Source: Ruminococcoides intestinihominis (lineage in GTDB: Bacteria; Bacillota; Clostridia; Oscillospirales; Acutalibacteraceae). Taken from it: DNA of 8,258 nt. A program made the position numbers and the translations under genes. Positions 1-4,758 of the stretch are shown one piece after another. Position 1 is the stretch's first letter, and the number at the start of each line of letters is the position of its first letter. The notes under the pieces were generated by a model that worked only from the letters and a program-made list of their open reading frames with translations, was not told the DNA's origin and made no database searches. Where the stretch lies: NCBI RefSeq assembly GCF_040096285.1, contig NZ_JBBMEY010000060.1, positions 1 to 8,258 on the forward strand, in the 5' to 3' direction.

Positions 1-32
1 AGAAGGAGTTTGTTTTTTATACTCATCGCTAA
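1..32 (+). CDS. Possible C-terminal end of an upstream plus-strand gene
   Basis: The frame beginning at base 3 is open and reads KEFVFYTHR before a TAA at 30-32. A strong plus-strand intrinsic terminator follows 10 bases later, which is what the end of a gene looks like. Nine residues are too few to identify a family, and another frame is also open here up to a TGA at 41-43, so the reading frame itself is uncertain. Confidence 0.3.
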   Translation, partial: KEFVFYTHR

Positions 33-42
33 AGCTTTTTTG

Positions 43-67
43 AACCCCCGATACAATCGGGGGTTTT
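43..67 (+). terminator. Intrinsic terminator of the upstream plus-strand gene
   Basis: A perfect 10-bp stem, AACCCCCGAT (43-52) with ATCGGGGGTT (56-65), closes a 3-base loop and runs into TTTTCGTT. The T-tract is only on the plus-strand side, so it ends transcription entering from the left of the window. Confidence 0.85.
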
Positions 68-74
68 CGTTATA

Positions 75-107
75 CAAGAAAAGTGGCTATCCTTATGGGT
101 AGCCACT
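75..107 (-). terminator. Intrinsic terminator of the NrdD-like small gene
   Basis: The arms 82-92 and 97-107 form an 11-bp stem with one T-G wobble and a 4-base loop. Read on the minus strand the stem is followed by TTTTCTTG; the plus-strand side has no T-tract. It lies about 180 bases past the stop at 289 and faces the plus-strand terminator at 43-67, so the two units converge here. Confidence 0.7.
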
Positions 108-288
108 AATTAGATAAAAGGAGAAGATTATAAACAATATTCTCTGTATATTTAATTTCGTTTAAGTTAGATTTTTGTTTTAGATATTTTGATTTTCTAA
201 GGATATATCTATGAAAAATCTAATATAAAAATTAATCTAAAACATATAAACAAATCTGCTATAAACTTAAATTACTTTTATCAAAAAC
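108..288 (-). other. Long AT-rich 3' untranslated stretch with repeated TTAGAT/ATCTAA blocks
   Basis: No open frame of note lies between the stop of the NrdD-like gene and its terminator. TTAGAT occurs at 110-115, 167-172 and 180-185, and its complement ATCTAA at 218-223 and 235-240. Longer pairs are TTAGATTTTT (167-176) with AAAAATCTAA (214-223), and GTTTTAGAT (177-185) with ATCTAAAAC (235-243). These two long pairings cross each other, so they could form a pseudoknot or exclude each other. The composition is so A+T-rich that chance remains a serious explanation. Confidence 0.4.
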
Positions 289-579
289 TTAAGCAATTTC
301 TTCTGCTGAGCAACACTTTGTTAGGCTATGCTTAACTCTATCGTTAACTTCAGCTCTTTTAGCGTCATTAAATCTGTCAACAGTACCTACTAGGTAACCT
401 GTGATTCTTCTGATTCTTTCAAAAGGAACTTCGTCATATGTGTAGTTAACATCAACATATTCACCGTCAACAGTAATATCAACTGTCTTGAAATATTTAT
501 CAGGATTTTTTTCCTTTAACTGCTGTACATATAGATTAGCTTCTTTTTTACTCATATCGCCATTAATTGTTAGTGTCAT
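289..579 (-). CDS. Small stand-alone protein resembling the glycyl-radical C-terminus of class III ribonucleotide reductase (NrdD-like)
   Basis: The protein has 96 residues from an ATG at 577-579. GGAGG at 588-592 lies 8 bases upstream and decides this start; a longer reading to 681 would run through the promoter. Residues 1-50 look like one amphipathic helix (about 9-28) followed by two beta strands. Residues 54-84 contain RRITGYL, then RFNDAK, then E77 and DRVKH. I recall the same order at the C-terminus of NrdD (RRxxGYL, FNxGKxxE, RVKH), where the glycine carries the radical; the counterpart here is Gly61. The finger-domain catalytic body and the cysteine pairs of the NrdD zinc ribbon are absent. 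Cys89-Cys90 lie near the end. The family relation is well supported by the motif. A role as a spare radical domain, comparable to GrcA/YfiD for pyruvate formate-lyase, or as a regulator, is inference. The promoter carries an NrdR-type operator, which independently suggests a ribonucleotide-reduction role. Confidence 0.8.
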   Translation of the reverse strand: MTLTINGDMSKKEANLYVQQLKEKNPDKYFKTVDITVDGEYVDVNYTYDEVPFERIRRITGYLVGTVDRFNDAKRAEVNDRVKHSLTKCCSAEEIA

Positions 580-628
580 AACTCTTACCTCCATTATTTT
601 GTTATTCTTCTTTTTTGAGTGTACATCT

Positions 629-657
629 ATATTACCACTATATATTGTGGTTTTCAA
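629..657 (-). promoter_or_regulatory. SigA-type promoter of the NrdD-like gene
   Basis: On the minus strand TTGAAA (652-657) is separated by exactly 17 bases from TAATAT (629-634). Transcription would start near 622, giving a 5' untranslated region of roughly 40 bases before the ATG at 579. The spacer is filled by the palindrome described as an NrdR box. Confidence 0.75.
635..650 (-). promoter_or_regulatory. Putative NrdR box between the -35 and -10 elements
   Basis: The minus strand reads CCACAATATATAGTGG. Against the NrdR consensus as I remember it, acaCwAtATaTwGtgt, 14 of 16 positions agree and only the two outermost differ. NrdR is the ATP/dATP-sensing repressor of ribonucleotide reductase genes, so a site inside the promoter spacer would repress this gene. 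NrdR boxes usually occur in pairs; the only partial second match I found is at 690-705 (11 of 16) at an atypical spacing of 55 bp. Confidence 0.65.
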
Positions 658-736
658 GTGCTTTTTGCAATTTTTGTGCAATATTTTGTTTACAATATAA
701 TTTCTGTAAAGGCAAGAAATTTGTGTATTATCGCTA

Positions 737-768
737 AAACTCTTACTACAAGGTAGTTATGTAGTAAG
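737..768 (-). terminator. Probable weak terminator of the mazF operon
   Basis: CTTACTACA (742-750) and TGTAGTAAG (760-768) make a perfect 9-bp stem around a 9-base loop. On the minus strand it is followed by AGTTTT, a short T-tract. The mazF stop codon (757-759) lies inside the loop, so the hairpin overlaps the end of the coding region. With so few U residues, termination may be partial. Confidence 0.5.
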
Positions 769-1116
769 TCTGTTGTTAATACCGAATGAGATTGATAGTG
801 CTTCATCAACTTGATTCATAGAGTTAAATTCTACTTCTCCCATTTTTTCTCTAAGTCGCTTTTTGTCTATTGTGCGAATTTGTTCCAGCAAAACTACAGA
901 GTCCTTTGCCAGTCCACTTTTGCTACCATTTATCTCAATATGTGTTGGAAGTTTAGCCTTTTGGTGTTGGCTTGTAATTGCTGCTGCAATAACTGTCGGT
1001 GAATATTTATTGCCAACATCATTTTGTACAATAAGTACCGGTCTAACTCCTCCTTGTTCGCTGCCAACAACAGGACTTAGGTCAGCATAATATATATCTC
1101 CACGCTTAACTGTCAT
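757..1116 (-). CDS. mazF: MazF/EndoA-type mRNA interferase (PemK-like toxin)
   Basis: This 119-residue protein closely follows the Bacillus EndoA/NdoA sequence pattern. It opens with KRGDIYYADLSPVVGSEQGG, continues with VRPVLIVQND and AAAITSQ, and has SVVLLEQIRTIDKKRL in the second half. The two catalytic residues known for this family, Arg25 and Thr48, are both present, so it should be an active sequence-specific endoribonuclease; the Bacillus enzyme cuts at UACAU, and the close similarity suggests the same target. The start is ATG at 1116 with GGGAG (1124-1128) 7 bases upstream. It is the last gene of the minus-strand cluster, 100 bases after the lipoprotein gene. Bacillus ndoA directly follows its antitoxin gene ndoAI; here no MazE-like frame lies between or beside the two genes. 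The toxin is therefore orphan locally, or its antitoxin is encoded elsewhere. Confidence 0.93.
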   Translation of the reverse strand: MTVKRGDIYYADLSPVVGSEQGGVRPVLIVQNDVGNKYSPTVIAAAITSQHQKAKLPTHIEINGSKSGLAKDSVVLLEQIRTIDKKRLREKMGEVEFNSMNQVDEALSISFGINNRLTT

Positions 1117-1216
1117 AATTTCACTCCCAGAATTTTTCTATTAATATTGTTGCCAAAACAATTTCTTTTTATTCTTTGACATTATATATTACGGAAAAAT
1201 TCACTTGGGGTTAATG

Positions 1217-1708
1217 TTAACTATTACTAACCTTTTGTGGAATTGCTTTTCCATTTACAAAGGTTATGTGAATGTTACTGTTGCTTATACTGTCAACAAA
1301 CCCATTGTTGTTGACCTTTAGAACATAGTCATCAATTTTCATTTGATAAAATTCACCCTTATCCTGTAACAGTGACTTGGAATTATCAAATTCATCAAGA
1401 ACATTTTTCATTATTTTTATAGGTGCTTTATGGTTAAATTTATTTATATTATATGTACAGTTTAAACCTTGAAAAGTCATTTTTACAGAACTGTCTTTTA
1501 CTTTATATGTATAGCCCTTTAGATTTTCAGGTGAAGAAATTTTCAGAGAAATATCACCGTCACTGTTCCTACAGAAGTCACCCTTTGCACTAAAGTCACC
1601 GCTGCTAATAAATACCTTAGCAGAAAAATAATTATTTACTGTCATTTCTTTCTTGCAACCTGAGAAAAGAAAAATAATTGCAAAAAGAAAAAACAAACCT
1701 TTCTTCAA
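1217..1708 (-). CDS. Putative lipoprotein, possibly LolA/YdcC-like
   Basis: The 163-residue product begins with a lipoprotein signal peptide: MKKG, a hydrophobic run (about 5-15), then FSGC with Cys18 as the lipidation site, so it should be anchored to the outer face of the membrane. The start is TTG at 1706-1708, with GGTGA (1713-1717) and GGATGG (1716-1721) upstream as weak ribosome-binding matches; the nearby ATG at 1719 hits a stop after four codons. The mature part looks mostly beta-stranded (roughly residues 28-75 and 115-155), with the alternating pattern of lipid-binding LolA-type domains, and has no catalytic motif. Its place next to mazF resembles that of Bacillus ydcC, a LolA-like lipoprotein near alr and ndoA. 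That positional argument is the main reason for the suggested family; sequence similarity alone does not prove it. It follows nnrD by 66 bases. Confidence 0.7.
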   Translation of the reverse strand: MKKGLFFLFAIIFLFSGCKKEMTVNNYFSAKVFISSGDFSAKGDFCRNSDGDISLKISSPENLKGYTYKVKDSSVKMTFQGLNCTYNINKFNHKAPIKIMKNVLDEFDNSKSLLQDKGEFYQMKIDDYVLKVNNNGFVDSISNSNIHITFVNGKAIPQKVSNS

Positions 1709-1774
1709 ATTATCACCATCCGAAATTGAAATGTTTGTTTTTTACTTCTTAATTTTTATTTGTTCTTTGTTTTA

Positions 1775-2641
1775 TTATTCTATATTTTTAAACACTTTGT
1801 AGATGTTTTCAACAATATCACTTGGCAACATAGATGCTTCACCAAGAATTTTCTTTGTTTCATCACCTGCACTACCGTGAATAAATACACCACAACAGGC
1901 ACTGTTAATAGGTGAATATCCTTGTGCAAGTAGGGAAGAGATAATCCCTGCCAAAACATCACCACTGCCACCGGTAGCCATTCCGGGATTTCCTGCATAA
2001 CTAATATATGTTTCTTCACCGTTAGAAATAACTGTGTCAGCACCTTTTAGTACAGTTACAACACCGTATTCTCTGCTAAAGTCCTCTGCTACCTTTTGTG
2101 GATTAGCTGAGATTTCTTTTACCGTAAGTCCTGTCAGTCTACTCATTTCTCCGGGATGTGGTGTGATGATAATATCACAACTTTTTTCCTTTAGTAAATG
2201 TATATGATTTGCAATACAGTTTAGACCATCAGCATCAAGTACCATAGGAATTTTACAGTTTTTTACAAGATACTGTACAAGGCTTTCTGTATCTTTATTG
2301 TGGGAAAGACCACAACCAATAAGTAAAGCCTTTGACTTTTCTACATTTTCATTTATAGTGTCAATATTCTTCATACCGAAAGAAGGTTTATCACTGTTAT
2401 CAACCGGTAAGAAAACTGCCTCCGGTACAACTTGTGCAACAATAGGGTAAACTGATTTTAATATTAATAGTCTAAGTAGTCCAACACCTGTCCTTAAAGC
2501 TGATTTAGCAGATAAAATCTCTGCACCTGCCATACCATAACTACCACAAATAGATAACAAAGAACCCATACTACCCTTATGGGCATTGTATGGGCGTGGT
2601 TTGATAGTATTTTTTAGGAACTGATAATTAATTTCTTTCAT
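1775..2641 (-). CDS. nnrD: ADP-dependent (S)-NAD(P)H-hydrate dehydratase
   Basis: This cytosolic repair enzyme converts hydrated NADH or NADPH back to the normal cofactor, using ADP in bacteria. The 288 residues cover one complete ribokinase-like domain of the usual length. Visible motifs are HKGSMGSLLSICGS (21-34), GCGL (109-112), the strand motif VLDADGLN (134-141), ITPHPGEMSRL (159-169), VLKGADTVI (197-205), and the nucleotide-binding and catalytic loop NPGMATGGSGDVLAG (218-232) with Asp228 as the expected catalytic base. The N-terminal epimerase domain (NnrE) found in many bifunctional homologues is missing, so the epimerase, if present, is encoded elsewhere. The start is ATG at 2641 with GGAG (2649-2652) 7 bases upstream. 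Only 21 bases separate it from the membrane-protein gene before it, which indicates one transcript. Confidence 0.95.
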   Translation of the reverse strand: MKEINYQFLKNTIKPRPYNAHKGSMGSLLSICGSYGMAGAEILSAKSALRTGVGLLRLLILKSVYPIVAQVVPEAVFLPVDNSDKPSFGMKNIDTINENVEKSKALLIGCGLSHNKDTESLVQYLVKNCKIPMVLDADGLNCIANHIHLLKEKSCDIIITPHPGEMSRLTGLTVKEISANPQKVAEDFSREYGVVTVLKGADTVISNGEETYISYAGNPGMATGGSGDVLAGIISSLLAQGYSPINSACCGVFIHGSAGDETKKILGEASMLPSDIVENIYKVFKNIE

Positions 2642-2662
2642 AATCTTGCTCCATAATAAAAA

Positions 2663-3205
2663 TTACTGTACATTTCTAAGTAACTTAACAACCTGAATTT
2701 GAATACTTGGGTTTAGCTTTGGTCGCATACCCTCAAGAATAGTGTTGTTAGGTTTCATAACTACTGCAAGGTTGCCTCTTGCTTCATTATAAAATGTAAA
2801 TGCATAAACATCATCATCATTAACATTATCAACTGCAATAAAATACTTGTTGATTCTTTTGCCGGTATATTTTTCGTTAAACTTAACCATCTCTTTGATT
2901 TCGTCAATACGAATTCTGACAATCTTTTTTCTTCTTCTTTTAGCAATAATCTTGTCAACATTAAGAGTATTGTCAACTACTGAATACTCATATTCAATTT
3001 TCTGATAATTAATAAGCAAAAGTGCAGTTGGCACTAAAGCAAGAAGTAGGAAGAACCCTATGTAAATAAAATAAGCAGAAATAACATAAGCAAGGCTAAT
3101 ACATACTGCCGGAATAATTAGTGAAAGTAAAATATATACTACTGCTAAAATATTGTCCTTAGCTTTTCTTTTTCTCTTAACAACCTGTTCGCAAAATCCG
3201 TCCAT
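2663..3205 (-). CDS. Two-helix membrane protein with a cytosolic domain, function unknown (possibly DUF6106-like)
   Basis: The 180-residue protein has a short basic N-terminus (MDGFCEQVVKRKRKAK), two transmembrane helices (about 18-41 and 43-66), and a soluble C-terminal part of about 110 residues. The positive charges before the first helix and after the second (KRRRKK at 89-94) place both ends in the cytoplasm. The soluble part alternates short strands and ends with a helix, a layout compatible with a small PH-like or YcxB-like domain, though no catalytic motif is visible. I associate the opening MDGFxEQ and the C-terminal MKPNNTILEGMRP region with a Clostridia family called DUF6106, but only from memory. 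The start is ATG at 3205 with AAAGGAG (3214-3220) 8 bases upstream. It is the first gene of the minus-strand cluster, just behind its promoter. Confidence 0.8.
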   Translation of the reverse strand: MDGFCEQVVKRKRKAKDNILAVVYILLSLIIPAVCISLAYVISAYFIYIGFFLLLALVPTALLLINYQKIEYEYSVVDNTLNVDKIIAKRRRKKIVRIRIDEIKEMVKFNEKYTGKRINKYFIAVDNVNDDDVYAFTFYNEARGNLAVVMKPNNTILEGMRPKLNPSIQIQVVKLLRNVQ

Positions 3206-3229
3206 TTATATCTCTCCTTTGTTAATAGA

Positions 3230-3258
3230 ATGATAACATAAATAATAAAAAAATACAA
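3230..3258 (-). promoter_or_regulatory. Probable promoter of the minus-strand cluster
   Basis: On the minus strand TATCAT (3230-3235) is preceded by TGT, an extended -10 element. TTGTAT (3253-3258) lies 17 bases further upstream and matches only the TTG of the -35 consensus. The start would be near 3223, about 20 bases before the first ATG. The assignment rests on position and the extended -10; the region is very A+T-rich, so other choices exist. Confidence 0.45.
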
Positions 3259-3276
3259 CAAAATAATTACAAATAC

Positions 3277-3308
3277 TTGCATTACACATTGATAAATGTT
3301 AATATAAT
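3277..3308 (+). promoter_or_regulatory. Promoter of the pheST T-box transcript
   Basis: TTGCAT (3277-3282) is followed after 17 bases by TAATAT (3300-3305), which overlaps TATAAT (3303-3308). Either -10 reading puts the transcript start at about 3312-3316, just before the first T-box Stem I sequences. It is divergent from the minus-strand promoter about 20 bases to its left. Confidence 0.65.
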
Positions 3309-3461
3309 AGAGATATGTAACACTATGACGAAGAAAGTAGTGACTAAAGAAATAATCAAAGAGATTTTTGCCTTGGCTGAAAGCAAGAAATTATTTTTAG
3401 TTATGAAGTTCCCTTCTGAGTGGCAACACTGAACAAAATGTAAAGTGAACTTGTTTGCTTA

Positions 3462-3544
3462 TTTATTAACAAACATTTGTAGAGGAAAACATTGTTCCAC
3501 CGTTTATTAACAAACAATTTGTAGGGGCGAACATTGTTCGCCCG
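3462..3544 (+). repeat. Two tandem copies of a ~41-bp hairpin repeat inside the T-box leader
   Basis: Copy 1 (3462-3502) and copy 2 (3503-3544) both start TTTATTAACAAACA, continue through TTTGTAG and ACATTGTTC, and end CCCG or ACCG. They abut exactly. In copy 2, GGGCGAAC (3525-3532) and GTTCGCCC (3536-3543) form a perfect 8-bp hairpin with loop ATT. In copy 1 the same place reads GGAAAACATTGTTCC and pairs imperfectly. TGTTTG (3452-3457) just before copy 1 is complementary to CAAACA (3470-3475). I recall similar GTAGGGGCG...CGCCC hairpins as dispersed repeats in gut Clostridia. Confidence 0.75.
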
Positions 3545-3646
3545 TAAAAAACATTTACAGTAGGTGTTGACGGTAGTCACCGTTATATGACAACAGAGTG
3601 TTTGCTCAGTGCAAAAATGTGGGTGGTACCACGGATTTAATTATTC

Positions 3647-3679
3647 GTCCCAGAGGTTTTCTCTGGGACTTTATTTTTT
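3647..3679 (+). terminator. T-box-controlled terminator before pheS
   Basis: GTCCCAGAG (3647-3655) and CTCTGGGAC (3661-3669) pair over 9 bp around a 5-base loop, followed by TTTATTTTTT. The left arm, with the preceding C, carries the CGTCCC that usually follows the T-box bulge, so it can instead join the antiterminator when uncharged tRNA-Phe binds. The pheS ribosome binding site lies directly after it. Confidence 0.92.
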
Positions 3680-3691
3680 ATGGAGGTAAAA

Positions 3692-4744
3692 ATGGACGAA
3701 AAAATCATTAATCTAAAAAAAGAATTAAAAAATGAACTTGAAAAAATCCAAAACCTCGTTGACCTTGACAAAGTAAGAGTTGCTTACCTTGGTAAAAAAG
3801 GTAGTGTAACCGGTCTTTTAAAGGGAATGAAGGAACTTTCTAATGAAGAAAGAAAAGAATTTGGTAAGAAAGTAAATGAACTTAAGGCAACTGTTGCAAA
3901 GAACATTGAAGAAAAAACAGCTGAACTAAAGGCTAAGGAAATTGAGAAAGAAATCAACTCAATGCCTAAGATTGATATTACAACTCCTGCTAATTTAGTT
4001 AGAGGTTCATATCACCCAATCACTCTTGTACAAAGACAATGCGAAGAAATTTTCCGTTCAATGGGTTTTACTGTTGAGGATTATTCAGAAGTTGTTACTG
4101 ACTATGAATGTTTTGAATCCCTAAACATTCCTAAGCATCACCCTGCAAGAGATATGCAGGACACATATTATCTTGAAAACGGTCAGCTACTAAAGTCACA
4201 GACTTCAGCAGCACAGAATGCTATTCTTAAGAAATACGGCAAGAACCTAATTGAAAACGATGTACCAATCAGAGCAATTTTCCCGGGCAGATGCTTTAGA
4301 AATGAAGCAACCGATGCTTGTCACGAAAACACATTCTTCCAGATGGAAGGTGTTATGGTTGATAAGGATATTAGCATTTCCAACCTAATTTACTTTATGA
4401 AAACTATGCTTTCAGAAGTTTTCCAAAAAGATATTAAGGTAAGACTTCGTCCGGGTTTTTTCCCATTTGTTGAACCGGGTTTTGAACTTGACATTAGCTG
4501 TCTAATCTGTGGTGGTGAAGGTTGTGCATCTTGTAAGCACAGTGGTTGGCTTGAACTTTGCCCATGTGGTATGATTCACCCTGAGGTTCTAAGAGAAGGT
4601 GGCATTGACCCTGAAAAGTATACAGGCTTTGCCTTTGGTCTTGGTCTAACAAGACTTGTTATGATGAAGTATGGCGTAAAAGATATTAGAGATTTAAACA
4701 GTGGTAACTTAAAGTCATTATCACAGTTTACTGACGATAAATAA
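3692..4744 (+). CDS. pheS: Phenylalanine--tRNA ligase alpha subunit
   Basis: This is the catalytic subunit of the alpha2-beta2 enzyme that charges tRNA-Phe in the cytosol. It has 350 residues, the usual length. Residues 1-90 are the N-terminal helical coiled-coil that grips tRNA. The class II core follows, with HHPARDMQDTYY (149-160), LLKSQTSAAQ (166-175), the motif 2 block FPGRCFRNEATDACHENTFF (197-216) with QMEG after it, and motif 3 FAFGLGLTRLVMMKYG (313-328). Cysteines at 270, 273, 278 and 281 form the CxxC...CxxC segment common in Firmicute PheS, with an additional CPC at 290-292 where many homologues read LGAG. Motif 3 has Thr where many bacterial PheS have Glu (GLGLTR). The start is ATG at 3692 because GGAGG (3682-3686) sits just upstream; an in-frame ATG at 3680 overlaps that site. 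pheT follows after 14 bases. Confidence 0.97.
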   Translation: MDEKIINLKKELKNELEKIQNLVDLDKVRVAYLGKKGSVTGLLKGMKELSNEERKEFGKKVNELKATVAKNIEEKTAELKAKEIEKEINSMPKIDITTPANLVRGSYHPITLVQRQCEEIFRSMGFTVEDYSEVVTDYECFESLNIPKHHPARDMQDTYYLENGQLLKSQTSAAQNAILKKYGKNLIENDVPIRAIFPGRCFRNEATDACHENTFFQMEGVMVDKDISISNLIYFMKTMLSEVFQKDIKVRLRPGFFPFVEPGFELDISCLICGGEGCASCKHSGWLELCPCGMIHPEVLREGGIDPEKYTGFAFGLGLTRLVMMKYGVKDIRDLNSGNLKSLSQFTDDK

Positions 4745-4758
4745 GGGAGGTTTTAATT

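Larger units (their letters stand above)
3311..3679 (+). promoter_or_regulatory. tRNA-Phe T-box leader of pheST
   Basis: This untranslated leader senses uncharged tRNA-Phe and controls read-through of the terminator before pheS. Stem I begins with the conserved ATGACGAAGAAAGTAGT (3325-3341), which contains the AGTA of the specifier loop. The distal part includes AGAGA (3359-3363) and GGCTGAAA (3375-3382). The 3' side reads ATGAAGTTC then CTTCTGAGTGG, which places the specifier codon UUC (Phe) at 3409-3411 just after the loop-E GAA. CCGTTAT (3579-3585) is the usual block before the antiterminator. The T-box GGGTGGTACCACGG (3621-3634) has UGGU, matching a tRNA with discriminator base A. Between Stem I and this core lie two copies of a hairpin repeat, which lengthen the leader to about 370 bases. 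Confidence 0.93.

Noticed and set aside
580..681. N-terminal extension of the NrdD-like protein from an upstream start
   Set aside because: It would cover the -10, -35 and NrdR box and is Lys/Asn-rich low-complexity sequence. The ATG at 579 has GGAGG at the right distance.
488..700. Plus-strand open frame opposite the NrdD-like gene
   Set aside because: Hydrophobic composition arises from the complement of a coding region; no ribosome binding site and overlap with the promoter.
811..1090. Two plus-strand open frames opposite mazF, considered as a possible antitoxin
   Set aside because: They are antisense shadows of mazF with Cys/Leu-rich content and no ribosome binding site; neither resembles a MazE.
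1146..1162. Hairpin ATTGTT/AACAAT followed by a T-rich run on the plus strand, considered as a terminator
   Set aside because: No plus-strand gene precedes it and the stem is only 6 bp of mostly A-T pairs; on the minus strand no T-tract follows.
1780..2043. Alternative minus-strand frame inside nnrD
   Set aside because: It lies wholly within a gene whose motifs are intact in the other frame.
2761..2976. Alternative minus-strand frame inside the membrane-protein gene
   Set aside because: Shadow frame with Met/Leu/Lys-rich content and no ribosome binding site.
3462..3544. CRISPR-like array
   Set aside because: Only two units, directly adjacent with no spacer between them, and both lie within a T-box leader.
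3680..3691. Earlier in-frame ATG for pheS
   Set aside because: The ATG at 3680 overlaps the GGAGG that serves the ATG at 3692, and it has only the terminator T-tract upstream.
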